64,000 bases of DNA from Paenibacillus sp. FSL H8-0332 (GTDB taxonomy: Bacteria; Bacillota; Bacilli; Paenibacillales; Paenibacillaceae): the NCBI RefSeq assembly GCF_037963835.1, contig NZ_CP150145.1:5828001-5892000 (forward strand), in the 5' to 3' direction. Of the stretch, positions 9,259 through 17,504 are shown one piece after another (the first letter of the stretch is position 1; each line of letters opens with the position of its first letter). A model generated the notes under the pieces. That model saw only the letters and a list, made by a program, of their open reading frames with translations, ran no database searches and was not told the DNA's origin. The position numbers and the translations under genes are program-made.

Positions 9259-9555
9259 TCAGTTCTTTGGATTGCTGAAGATGTGCACGGCTTTTTTTAG
9301 GATTGCCATCTCCTCTGTCAGCTCTGCGAGTTCGTGCTCCCGCTCCTTCAGTTGACGTTCCAGCTCTCTGTATTTGTCTGGAGTAACGATGGGCTCATTC
9401 TCAAACTGCCGGTACTGTCCTAGCCATTTATGCAACGTTTTGGCGGGGACATCCAGTTCCAGGGCCAGTTCCGCCACCGTTTTCGTCTGCTCCTGGATGT
9501 ACTTGACGGTCTGTCTTTTGTATTCTTCATTGTAGCTTCTCCGTGTTCCACTCAT
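9259..9555 (-). CDS. IS3-family transposase OrfA
   Basis: A 98-residue DNA-binding subunit. It has a helix-turn-helix (MSGTRRSYNEEYKRQTVKYI, then LALELDVPAKTLHKWLGQY) followed by a leucine-zipper-like coiled coil (RELERQLKEREHELAELTEE). An AGGAGG site precedes the start. It binds the inverted repeats and, through frameshifting near its end, is joined to the OrfB catalytic domain. Confidence 0.92.
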   Translation of the reverse strand: MSGTRRSYNEEYKRQTVKYIQEQTKTVAELALELDVPAKTLHKWLGQYRQFENEPIVTPDKYRELERQLKEREHELAELTEEMAILKKAVHIFSNPKN

Positions 9556-9857
9556 GGGGACACCTCCTCGTTAAACTTATTATCTCTATTCTCTTAACGG
9601 GTGTCCACGGTTAACACTAACAGCACTTGTGCTCTTCATTTGCTCATTTAGCTAACTTCCGCTCGATTCAGGGGCACTTGTGCTCTTCATCCGCTCACTT
9701 CGGCTCCATCAGAGGGATTTATCCCTCTTATTTCCGCATCCAGCCCACTTTCGGCTCCATTAAAGGGATTTATCCCTCTCATTCCCGTTGCCTGCCCACT
9801 TTCCAAGGACAAGCCGAAACAACGCAGTCCTTGAAAGGAGTTACCATTCCGCCAGGG

Positions 9858-9909
9858 ATGGGTTTCCATGGGTTTCTATGAGTTTCCATGGGTTTCCATG
9901 GGCTTTATG
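9858..9909. repeat. Tandem decamer repeat
   Basis: Five consecutive 10-base units of GGTTTCCATG type (variants GGTTTCTATG, AGTTTCCATG, GGCTTTATGC) run from about 9858 to 9909. The repeat lies 20 bases downstream of the stop of the AraC-family gene. Confidence 0.75.
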
Positions 9910-9928
9910 CCCATCTATCTATGAGCTT

Positions 9929-12196
9929 CTAAGAACTCTTACTCTTCGCCGACTTGTAGCCGCTTGGCGGCATGCCTTCATACTTGCGGAAAAAGCGGTT
10001 GAAGCTCTGCACATTGGCGTAACCGACCTCTGCGGCAATCTGCTTGATCGTCAGCCCCGAATCCAGCAGCAGCTCCTTGGCCTTCTCGATCCGCAATTGA
10101 TTCACGAAATCAATCATGCTGCTTCCGGTTTGCTCATAGACAATCTTGCGCATATAGGAGTAGCTGATGCCTATCTGCTTGGCCATGTCCTCGAAGACAA
10201 TCTCTTCCCGGTAATGCTGCTTCAGGTACTCCATGATCCGCTGCGCATAATTGGTCTCATGAGTACTGCGGTCCAGGCACTGTACAATCTCACAGTAAAA
10301 ATCATACAGGTACTCCTCCAGCTCATCCAGCGTATCCATCGCGGCGAGAATCGAATACACGTTGCCCCGGCCCATAATCATCCGTCCAGTCCCAAGGTGA
10401 TTCTCGCGTAGATGCTTGATCGTCGCGCCCATCAGCTGATAATAGATGAACATAATGTTATCGTAGGAGATATTGTCCTCTGCCGAGATCTGGCTGCGGA
10501 TACTCTGCAGCTCCTTGAAAATTCCCGCCAGGTCGCCGGCATCCAGGAAATTCAGGATTCGCCGCTCGCTGCTCTCAGAGTCAACATACTTGCGGCTGTT
10601 ATCCTCCTCGTCATGCCAGTACATAATGCTTCCGGCTCCCTTGATCATCCGGCGCTTGATCACTTCCATCGCTTCAAAGAGCCGCAGCGCCACCCGCTCG
10701 GGAGCATCCGTCCGCCCACTCACCCCAATCGTGACCGAATGCTCCAGCAGCTCAAGGGACTGGTCGCGGATCTCCTCCAACGCCTGGTGAATCAGTGTGC
10801 TGTGTGCCTCCCTCTCCTCCGGGGCAAAGTTCAATACAATCACTGTACAGCCTTCATTATGGTAGACGCTGCGGGCGACAATTGCATCCGGGAACAAGCT
10901 CTCATACTTCGCACTCAGCAAATACCGGTGATAGCTGCGCGTCTCGACATTGGTATGGCCCACGTATCTTCTATACTGGTCGATGGAGACCACCACCACT
11001 ATGTAGCAGGCATGCGGAAAAACCTCCGTGATCCGCGCCGGAATCTCACCGCGCAGCAGACGGTGTACGGCCAAACTGCGGGTATCCTGTTCACGCTCCT
11101 GCAATAGCTGAAACAGACTCTCTTCCTCCTCCTGCATCCGTTTAAAAGCCAGATCCAGGAAGGCCAGCTCATTCTTGTTCACTACGCCCACATCAATCTT
11201 CGAGCGGATCGTCTGCACCAGCTGCCTCAGGGGCCTGGATAGCCAGGTGGCAAGGAAGATGGCCAGCAGCGTCCCCAGTACAATGATCGCCCCGGTCAGC
11301 AGAATAATATTCCCCTGCATCTCTCTGGATTTGGTCATCAGCTCATCCATGGAGCTCCAGCTTACATTCCACCACCCCGACAAGGAGGAGCGGCTCCAGG
11401 CATACACCGTCCGTTTGCCCTCCAGCTTGCGGAAGGTGTAGCCTTCACTGGCTTCCTGATTCAGAATCTCCTGTAAGAACGGCAGCTTACGGCTGTCGGA
11501 GAGCAGCATGGACCGATCATTGAAGGAGATCACCGTACCCGCAGCGTCCAGCAGCAGGTAGTTGCTGTCGCCCACCTCGGTAGCATGCAGATATTTGCCG
11601 ATCTGGCTCTCCTTCATGTTGACGACAATCACTCCCCGGGTGGTGGTGGACAGGCGGTTGAGGGGATACACATAAGATACAACGTTCTCGCCCGACGCAA
11701 GCTTACGTGGCACCCACACCCCGCTAATCCCCCGGCGCCCCTTAAGCGCTTCAGTAATCCATCCGATAGGCTCATAGCGGGCAAGCGTCGTGATGCTACT
11801 GTCGGTAGAGAAGACATAATCCGAATCCTCCAGGACAAAGAATGAAGAATACACACCGTCCACCCGGCGGTTCAGGTTCAGCAGCTCCTTAGTCACGGAC
11901 AGCGCCAGACTTACATTGTTATAGTTGGCGTTAATCTCATCGTAGGTCTCGAAGCTGCGGATGCGGTCAAAAATATTCGTCGCCGCCAGACGCGACGTAT
12001 CCTGGGCCAGATTAGCAAGCGCGTTCTCGTTCAGCCTGCGGTTGGCATTAAGCCCGGCCAGCGTGGATTCCCCGATAGCTGCTTCAGAGTTCTGTATAAT
12101 CTGTGACCCGCTATACCAGGTCAGGACGGCTGTAGGAATAGCCATAATGCAGAATAAAATCAACGCCAGCTGCAGGATCATCGGTGTTTTTTTCAT
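9929..12196 (-). CDS. AraC-family regulator with membrane-anchored sensor domain (YtdP-like)
   Basis: A 755-residue protein with a transmembrane helix at the N-terminus (ILQLALILFCIMAIPTAVLT) and an extracellular Cache-like sensor region of about 250 residues. A second transmembrane helix near residue 300 (GNIILLTGAIIVLGTLLA) is followed by a HAMP-like and linker region. The C-terminal AraC DNA-binding domain of about 100 residues has two helix-turn-helices: EDMAKQIGISYSYMRKIVYE, and IKQIAAEVGYANVQSFNRFF. I use the ATG at 12196, which has AGGGGG seven bases upstream. This architecture is typical of Bacillus/Paenibacillus regulators placed beside LplABC-type importers, so it probably senses an extracellular sugar and controls 4342-7931. 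An IS element now lies between them. Confidence 0.88.
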   Translation of the reverse strand: MKKTPMILQLALILFCIMAIPTAVLTWYSGSQIIQNSEAAIGESTLAGLNANRRLNENALANLAQDTSRLAATNIFDRIRSFETYDEINANYNNVSLALSVTKELLNLNRRVDGVYSSFFVLEDSDYVFSTDSSITTLARYEPIGWITEALKGRRGISGVWVPRKLASGENVVSYVYPLNRLSTTTRGVIVVNMKESQIGKYLHATEVGDSNYLLLDAAGTVISFNDRSMLLSDSRKLPFLQEILNQEASEGYTFRKLEGKRTVYAWSRSSLSGWWNVSWSSMDELMTKSREMQGNIILLTGAIIVLGTLLAIFLATWLSRPLRQLVQTIRSKIDVGVVNKNELAFLDLAFKRMQEEEESLFQLLQEREQDTRSLAVHRLLRGEIPARITEVFPHACYIVVVVSIDQYRRYVGHTNVETRSYHRYLLSAKYESLFPDAIVARSVYHNEGCTVIVLNFAPEEREAHSTLIHQALEEIRDQSLELLEHSVTIGVSGRTDAPERVALRLFEAMEVIKRRMIKGAGSIMYWHDEEDNSRKYVDSESSERRILNFLDAGDLAGIFKELQSIRSQISAEDNISYDNIMFIYYQLMGATIKHLRENHLGTGRMIMGRGNVYSILAAMDTLDELEEYLYDFYCEIVQCLDRSTHETNYAQRIMEYLKQHYREEIVFEDMAKQIGISYSYMRKIVYEQTGSSMIDFVNQLRIEKAKELLLDSGLTIKQIAAEVGYANVQSFNRFFRKYEGMPPSGYKSAKSKSS

Positions 12197-12366
12197 CACA
12201 TATCCCCCTAAGGATTTCTATGTTACCGCTTACAATATTTTTATTTTATCATTTCAGGATACATTTTACATATGTGTATAGGAAAATTTTTCAACCCCCG
12301 CTTGGCATGTTACAGGCTAGTGTACAGGCGCTCTGATGTGCGGATGCAGGCTTACGCCGAAACAAC

Positions 12367-12402
12367 AAAAACGCCTGGATGTATAGCCATCCGGGCGTTT
12401 TT
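12367..12402 (-). terminator. Intrinsic terminator after ktrA
   Basis: AAAACGCCTGGAT pairs with ATCCGGGCGTTTT around a short loop, with A/T runs on both sides. It lies downstream of ktrA on the minus strand and would also work in the other direction. Confidence 0.8.
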
Positions 12403-12438
12403 AGCTTTCTTTTATCGGGATAGGCTGGCTGGCAGTCC

Positions 12439-13107
12439 TTACTCCGCATTCACCGCTTCATCCTCGAATTCCTCGATACTGTGATTGGAGCCGATTACCA
12501 CCATGATATCCCCCTGATGCACATGATCATGCGCGGTCGGGGCAACGATGATGCCGTCCTCGCGGTTCAGGGCAATGATGCTGCAGCCGTATTTGGCGCG
12601 GGTATTCAGCTCGGAGAGGCTTTTACCGTTCATGCAGGCAGGCACCGTCAGCTCAACGACCTTGTAATCCTTGGAGATCTCGATATAATCAAGCAGATTC
12701 GGCGTCACCAGCTGGTGAGCCACGCGGATACCCATATCCCGCTCCGGGAAAATCACCCGGTCCACCCCCAGCTTCGACAGCGCACGGCCATGCAGAATGG
12801 AAATGGCTTTGCCGACCACCTGCTTGACGCCCAGCTCCTTGAGCAGAATTGCGGCCAGAATACTCCGCTCCATATTATCGCCGATCGCCACAATGCCGCA
12901 GTCGAAGTTACGCACCCCGAGCGAACGCATAATCCCTTCATCCGTAGCATCCGCCATGACGGCATGCGTCAGCCGTCCGGTCATCTCCTCCACCCGCTCC
13001 TCCTGGTGGTCAATGCCAAGCACCTCGTAGCCCATAGACATCAGCTCCAGCGCCAGACTTGAGCCGAAGCGGCCCAGGCCGATTACAACAAACTGCTGTG
13101 GTTTCAT
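12439..13107 (-). CDS. ktrA: Potassium uptake regulatory subunit KtrA/KtrC (RCK domains)
   Basis: A cytoplasmic gating subunit of a Ktr potassium transporter, 222 residues. The N-terminal RCK_N Rossmann domain begins VIGLGRFGSSLALELMSMG and continues to the conserved acidic residue of the nucleotide pocket (VLGIDHQEERVE). A C-terminal RCK_C domain (about 135-215) follows, a place where c-di-AMP binds in characterised Ktr proteins. It lies 12 bases downstream of the KtrB-type pore gene, so the two are one operon. The ktrA versus ktrC name is not resolvable here. Confidence 0.9.
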   Translation of the reverse strand: MKPQQFVVIGLGRFGSSLALELMSMGYEVLGIDHQEERVEEMTGRLTHAVMADATDEGIMRSLGVRNFDCGIVAIGDNMERSILAAILLKELGVKQVVGKAISILHGRALSKLGVDRVIFPERDMGIRVAHQLVTPNLLDYIEISKDYKVVELTVPACMNGKSLSELNTRAKYGCSIIALNREDGIIVAPTAHDHVHQGDIMVVIGSNHSIEEFEDEAVNAE

Positions 13108-13119
13108 GACTTGATTCCC

Positions 13120-14481
13120 CTATCCAATTATCATTTTGCCTTCCGGATATTTATATAATAGTTTCCCCTGTCTCGGACCGAGCGCATACGCCAGCGTCAG
13201 CAGTCCCAGCCGTCCGGCGAACATCGTCAGGCAGATCAGAATCTTGCCGACCTGCGTCAGCTCCGGGGTCAATCCCAGACTCAGTCCGACATTGGCAAAC
13301 GCTGAGATTGTCTCGAACAGAATCATCAGATATGGCAGCCCCTCTGTGGTTGAGAGCATCATCGAGACCGTAACGATCAGCAGCAGCGCCAGCAGCGTAA
13401 TGGTCAGTGCCTTGAACACGCGCTCCTGAGCCAGCCGGTAATGGAAGAGCACGATGTCTTCGCGGCCGCGCAGCATGGAGATTACAGCTCCGATCATCAG
13501 CGTGAAGGTCGTGGTTTTGATGCCGCCGCCGGTAGAGCCCGGGGAAGCCCCGATGAACATCAGAATCACGATGAAGAACTGAGTGGCTTGACGCAGCCCC
13601 GTGATATCCAGTGTGTTAGCTCCCGCCGTACGCGGTGCAACCGATTGGAACAGGGAGGCCCATAGCTTGCTCCCGAGGTTCAGCGGTCCCAGGGTCCGCG
13701 AATTAGTGAACTCGAAGATGAAGATGACCACCATTCCGGTCACAATCAGTCCGGCTGTCATCGACAGCACCACCTTGCTGTGCAGCGACAGCCGCCGGGT
13801 GCGGCGGAAGTCGGCCAGATCGGAGATGACGATGAAGCCGATTCCCCCGGAGATGATCAGGAACATAACGACCAGGTTAATGACAGGGTCTCCGACATAG
13901 CTGATAAAGCTATGATCATGCCCGCCGAACAGATCGAATCCGGCGTTATTGAACATCGACACCGCATGAAATACCCCATAGTAGACCGCGCGGCCAAACG
14001 GCATATCCACCGCCCAGCGGATGGACAGGAGAAGCGCTCCCGCAGCTTCAATGACCAGGGAATAGAGCAGCACCTTGCGGATCAGCCGCACAATCCCTTC
14101 CATCGAGCTCTGATTCATGGCTTCCTGAAGAATCAGCCGGTCACGCAGTGAGATTCTGCGCCTGAACACCAGCGCAAACAGCGTAGCCATCGTCATGAAC
14201 CCGAGCCCGCCGATCTGGATCAGCACCAGAATGACCGCTTGTCCAAAGCCCGTAAGATGGGTCCCGGTATCCACCACAGCCAGTCCGGTCACACAGGCGG
14301 CGGAGGTGGCCGTGAACAGCGCGTCCAGGAAGCGGAGCGGCTGGCCGGGTACGCTGGATACCGGAAGCATAAGCAGCAACGTGCCGATGAGGATGACCGC
14401 AGCGAAGCTCAGCACCAGGATTTGCGGAGGAGCCAGCTTCAGGAATCGGAAGCCGGTGATCTTGGAAGACGGTGACGCCAA
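13120..14481 (-). CDS. ktrB: Potassium uptake transmembrane subunit KtrB/KtrD
   Basis: The K+-translocating pore of a Ktr/Trk-type transporter, with four repeated M1-P-M2 motifs. The selectivity-filter regions are visible as TSAACVTGLAVVDTG, MFNNAGFDLFGG, ARTAGANTLDITG and ETISAFANVGLS. I prefer the TTG at 14481, eight bases after AAAGG (453 residues). The ATG at 14490 directly abuts that site and has no room for ribosome binding, but it adds only three residues. First gene of the ktrB-ktrA operon. I looked for a c-di-AMP riboswitch upstream and did not recognise one. Confidence 0.9.
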   Translation of the reverse strand: MASPSSKITGFRFLKLAPPQILVLSFAAVILIGTLLLMLPVSSVPGQPLRFLDALFTATSAACVTGLAVVDTGTHLTGFGQAVILVLIQIGGLGFMTMATLFALVFRRRISLRDRLILQEAMNQSSMEGIVRLIRKVLLYSLVIEAAGALLLSIRWAVDMPFGRAVYYGVFHAVSMFNNAGFDLFGGHDHSFISYVGDPVINLVVMFLIISGGIGFIVISDLADFRRTRRLSLHSKVVLSMTAGLIVTGMVVIFIFEFTNSRTLGPLNLGSKLWASLFQSVAPRTAGANTLDITGLRQATQFFIVILMFIGASPGSTGGGIKTTTFTLMIGAVISMLRGREDIVLFHYRLAQERVFKALTITLLALLLIVTVSMMLSTTEGLPYLMILFETISAFANVGLSLGLTPELTQVGKILICLTMFAGRLGLLTLAYALGPRQGKLLYKYPEGKMIIG

Positions 14482-14647
14482 ACTTCTCATCCTTTCAGGG
14501 TTCCTTATTAGAAGTTACGAATCGATCAGTATCAGATAAGCATACAAAATTATATACGTTATTGCCTAACTTCACAAAGACTCATTTTCTATATACAAGC
14601 AAACACAGCTTGAGAAGCATAAAAGTCCTGTTTTTCTAAAATACTTC

Positions 14648-14677
14648 TTGAAATTGTATGGTGCCTGGTGGTACACT
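14648..14677 (+). promoter_or_regulatory. Promoter of the gntR-ABC exporter operon
   Basis: TTGAAA and TACACT are separated by 18 bases. The transcription start would fall just before the palindromic operator at 14689-14711. Confidence 0.55.
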
Positions 14678-14688
14678 AGCATCATAAA

Positions 14689-14711
14689 GTGTATGGTCAG
14701 TATCCATACAC
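14689..14711. promoter_or_regulatory. Palindromic operator of the YhcF-type regulator
   Basis: GTGTATGG and CCATACAC form a perfect 8-base inverted repeat with a 7-base spacer, about 12 bases downstream of the -10 hexamer. A further half-site (TTGTATGG) overlaps the promoter spacer. The position fits autorepression by the GntR protein encoded next. Confidence 0.65.
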
Positions 14712-14743
14712 ACCATAAAGAGAAAACAGAAGGGAGGACACAG

Positions 14744-15124
14744 GTGGATTCTACCTTTGAGCTATTACCGGAACACTTCCTGATTAATCCGTCACTTCCG
14801 ATCTATGAACAGTTTGTTGGCGCTATCCGGGAACGGATTGTTAGCGGTATCATTCCACCGGGATCACGTTTACCCTCTGTCAGGGACCTGGCAGCAGGCA
14901 GAGGCGTCAATCCCACCACTGCCGCCCGGACGTACCAGGAGCTGGAGCGGATGGGGCTGATTGTGACCTACCGTGGTCAGGGAACCTTTGTCACCCGGGA
15001 AGAAAGTGTCATTAAGGACGCACGCAGGGCAATCATCCGGCAGGCTGTACAGCAGTTCAAGGACATTGCCGCTGCGCTTGGGCTTACCGCAGAGCAAATG
15101 CTGCAATTCGATGAGGAGGATTGA
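14744..15124 (+). CDS. GntR-family regulator, YhcF/YtrA type
   Basis: A short GntR-family repressor of 126 residues. An N-terminal winged helix (PIYEQFVGAIRERIVSGIIP, then GSRLPSVRDLAAGRGVNPTT) is followed by a brief helical tail instead of a ligand domain, as in YhcF/YtrA regulators of ABC exporters. The start is the GTG at 14744, preceded by GGGAGG. An earlier ATG at 14648 would lie upstream of the operator. The stop is one base from the ATG of the ABC ATPase, so expression is coupled. Probable job: repress this exporter until an envelope-active compound appears. Confidence 0.88.
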   Translation: MDSTFELLPEHFLINPSLPIYEQFVGAIRERIVSGIIPPGSRLPSVRDLAAGRGVNPTTAARTYQELERMGLIVTYRGQGTFVTREESVIKDARRAIIRQAVQQFKDIAAALGLTAEQMLQFDEED

Positions 15125-15125
15125 A

Positions 15126-15860
15126 ATGATGAATATGAATAGACCGGCACAAGAGACACCCGCCGCTCCCGCTGCGGTAGAGTGCCAAGATTTACGGTTA
15201 GAGATTAAGAACCGGGTGATCCTGGACGGCATTAGCTTCCACATTCCCCAGGGCAGTATCACCGGCCTGCTTGGACCTAACGGTGCAGGCAAGTCCTCCC
15301 TGCTGCGGATTATATCCGGTCTGATCCCCGCAGGGTCCGGCACGGTCAGCATTAACGGAAGACCCGCTGGTGTTGAGCGGCTCGGAGAGCTCTCCATGCT
15401 TCCTGACCGCAGCAGTCTGCCCGGCTGGCTGACCGTGCAGGAATGGCTGGGCTTCGCCGCAGGCATCTACCCGGACTGGGACAGCAGCAAGGCCGCAGAG
15501 CTGCTACTCAGCCTATCCGTCACACCGGACTCACTAATCTCCACCATGTCCCGCGGCGAGGAAGCCCGCCTGCAGCTCTTAACCTGCCTCTCGCGTCAGG
15601 CAGCGCTAATTATTCTGGATGAGCCGTTCACCGGTGTGGATCTGATCTCCAGAGAAGTGATTGCCTCTGCTGTGGTAGGGGAGATGGCAGGCGGCTGCCG
15701 GACCTTCCTAATTGCCACCCATGATATCCGGGAAATGGAGCTTCTCTTTGACCGGCTGATTCTGATCGGCGGCGGTCGGATTCAGGGAATTGATGATGTG
15801 GATCAGCTGCGGCACTCCGGCTATTCTGTGGAGTCACGCTACCGGGAAGTGTTCGCATGA
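15126..15860 (+). CDS. ABC transporter ATP-binding protein (YtrB/YhcH-like)
   Basis: A 244-residue ATPase with Walker A (GLLGPNGAGKSS), a degenerate signature motif (TMSRGEEARLQLL instead of LSGGQ), Walker B (LIILDEPFTGVD) and the switch histidine (IATHDIRE). The degenerate signature is common in the YtrB/YhcG-type exporters partnered with short GntR regulators. The ATG at 15126 has GAGGAGGA upstream. It overlaps the permease gene by four bases (ATGA). Confidence 0.92.
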   Translation: MMNMNRPAQETPAAPAAVECQDLRLEIKNRVILDGISFHIPQGSITGLLGPNGAGKSSLLRIISGLIPAGSGTVSINGRPAGVERLGELSMLPDRSSLPGWLTVQEWLGFAAGIYPDWDSSKAAELLLSLSVTPDSLISTMSRGEEARLQLLTCLSRQAALIILDEPFTGVDLISREVIASAVVGEMAGGCRTFLIATHDIREMELLFDRLILIGGGRIQGIDDVDQLRHSGYSVESRYREVFA

Positions 15861-17428
15861 CGGCGCTTAAGACTCTTGTGAAGCTGGAATATAGCCGCTA
15901 TCGTCTGAATAAAGTACATGAGCTGCTGGCTGGCCTGGCTCTGCTGGCTGTATTGCTGCCTGCCGGCCTGTTCTTCCCGCTCTCCGGCATCACTCCACAG
16001 TCTCCGTTCCTTACGGCTGCGATGCTGCTGTGGATTATCGTGATGGGAGTATCCGCTATACATATGATAATTTTTTACGGGCAGCGGCATAAGGATTGGT
16101 TCCTGACTTTTCCGGTCCCGCGGCTTACCCTGCTCAAGGCCAAGGCGTTCAGCCTGCTGAAGCTCAGCCTGAGAATAGCCGTTCCCATCTTCACTGCCGC
16201 CGCTGTGCTCTACGGACTCTCTGTTCTGTCCGGCCGGTATGAGCCGCTGCCCGCCTTAAGGTTCATCTATACATTGATTGCTTACAGTTTGCTCATTCTC
16301 ACTCTGTTGCCTCTGGCCATCATGAGCGGTCTGCTGATCAGTGTGCTATTGTCTATCCGCAACCTGGCACTGAATCTGCTGCTTGCCGTTCCTTATTCAC
16401 TGCTCTGGCTGGCACCTTTAACAGCCGCCATTCTGCTGAATGATACCACTACAGCCGCTGCCTTCTACGGGTCTGAGTATCTCTCACCGCAATATATGCT
16501 AATATATAGCGTGATAGTGCTCGTTCTCGACCTGATCGCTTGTTATGTCCTGCTACCCATAATTGCCGGCAAGGGATTCCGTTCGCTCCCTCAGCCGGAG
16601 AGCAGGCTGTCCGGAACCTCGTCGCCCCTGCGTTCCGGCTCTACGCAGCCATGGAGAACAGCCCGTTCTGCACGTTCTACAGGCAGCCCTTCTCCCTTGC
16701 TGAGCTTATACAGACTGGATGCCAGCCGGCTCCGCTCCATGGAAAGGCATAGGAGTGTAATGGTATTGAAGCTCGCTCTTCCGGTTCTTATGGCGGTTGC
16801 CGCTTATTTCTTAACCAGCGACCTTGAGGCTTTCCTGACATGCATCGGAATTCCCTTTACCCTTCCTGTGATGTTCGGGTTCTTGTGGATGCTTTCCCGT
16901 AGCAGCCTGGAACAGAAACAGTTGTCTTGGTGGCTGCTGTTTCCCCAGAGCCGGCTGCGTCTGCTGCTCTCCGGAGTTGCCGCTGTATGGGTTACGGTCA
17001 TGCGCATCCTTCTCGTGCTGTTCTGTTCCATGCTTGCCGGCATTGCAGCAACACAGGTTATCGGGAGTCCCGCTCCATATCACATAAGCTTATATATATC
17101 CTGGCTGTGGTATTCCCTGGTTGTCTATACGCTGGCCTTGACACTGGGGCTGGGTGTGCTGCAAAGCATCTATTACCTAATGAAATCCAAGGCACTGGCA
17201 CCATTGCTCTTTGTAGTGATAATGGCCGTCATGCTCATCCTGCCCCAGATCAGCAAATATCTGTTTCCAGAGCAGTTCACCAGTGCTCCTTATCCGTCAT
17301 GGTCCATTCCCGGCCTCGCCGCCCTGATCGGTCTGCCGCTTGCCATGTGCTGCACCGCAGCAGGCGCCAAGTATTTTCACCTGGCACTGGGAACAAATAA
17401 AGAGCAGGCGGTCAAGAAACAGGCATAA
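15857..17428 (+). CDS. ABC transporter permease, multi-span
   Basis: A 523-residue membrane protein with roughly 10-12 hydrophobic helices in two halves, separated by a hydrophilic Ser/Arg-rich segment near residues 240-290. It starts inside the end of the ATPase gene (ATGA overlap), so it is its membrane partner. No specific family beyond ABC-2-like permeases is recognised. The substrate is unknown; with a YhcF-type regulator, a role in envelope stress or antimicrobial export is plausible but unproven. Confidence 0.82.
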   Translation: MTALKTLVKLEYSRYRLNKVHELLAGLALLAVLLPAGLFFPLSGITPQSPFLTAAMLLWIIVMGVSAIHMIIFYGQRHKDWFLTFPVPRLTLLKAKAFSLLKLSLRIAVPIFTAAAVLYGLSVLSGRYEPLPALRFIYTLIAYSLLILTLLPLAIMSGLLISVLLSIRNLALNLLLAVPYSLLWLAPLTAAILLNDTTTAAAFYGSEYLSPQYMLIYSVIVLVLDLIACYVLLPIIAGKGFRSLPQPESRLSGTSSPLRSGSTQPWRTARSARSTGSPSPLLSLYRLDASRLRSMERHRSVMVLKLALPVLMAVAAYFLTSDLEAFLTCIGIPFTLPVMFGFLWMLSRSSLEQKQLSWWLLFPQSRLRLLLSGVAAVWVTVMRILLVLFCSMLAGIAATQVIGSPAPYHISLYISWLWYSLVVYTLALTLGLGVLQSIYYLMKSKALAPLLFVVIMAVMLILPQISKYLFPEQFTSAPYPSWSIPGLAALIGLPLAMCCTAAGAKYFHLALGTNKEQAVKKQA

Positions 17429-17504
17429 GCCCGGCCATCCTCACGTAAGAGGATAGTACGGCATTTCAAGAAAGCAAGATAAATTCAGACCAAGGAGGCG
17501 TTCC

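Larger units (their letters stand above)
8361..9607 (-). mobile_element. IS3-family insertion sequence, about 1247 bp
   Basis: Two overlapping-phase transposase genes (orfA, orfB) are bounded by imperfect terminal inverted repeats. The left end starts TGGACTCCTGTCAAGAAAG (8361-8383) and the right end, read inward on the minus strand, starts TGGACACCCGTTAAGAGAA (9585-9607). The two agree at 18 of 23 positions. The ends are TG...CA as in the family. I see no 3-base target duplication directly abutting the repeats; CACTT occurs at 8356-8360 and again at 9624-9628, 16 bases beyond the right end. The element separates the sugar importer operon from its AraC regulator. Confidence 0.88.
8319..9805. 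repeat. 51-bp-period repeat array interrupted by the IS element
   Basis: Related units start at 8319, 8353, 9621, 9672, 9714 and 9765. The intervals 9621-9672 and 9714-9765 are exactly 51 bases; 9672-9714 is 42 (a 9-base deletion) and 8319-8353 is 34. Each unit begins with a short dyad around a TT centre: AGGGAT-TT-ATCCCT in two units and AGCAC-TT-GTGCT or GCAC-TT-GTGC in others. It then carries a conserved tail like CCCACTTTCGGCTCCATTAA. The IS element lies between the unit starting at 8353 and the one at 9621. Apart from the array, the 9608-9928 gap holds only the decamer repeat listed separately. Confidence 0.7.

Noticed and set aside
8319..9805. Could the repeat array be a CRISPR array?
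   Set aside because: The units follow each other directly without unique spacers, are degenerate, and no cas genes are in the window.
14491..14647. Possible c-di-AMP (ydaO-type) riboswitch upstream of ktrB
   Set aside because: The leader is short and AT-rich and I found no matching conserved blocks or terminator.
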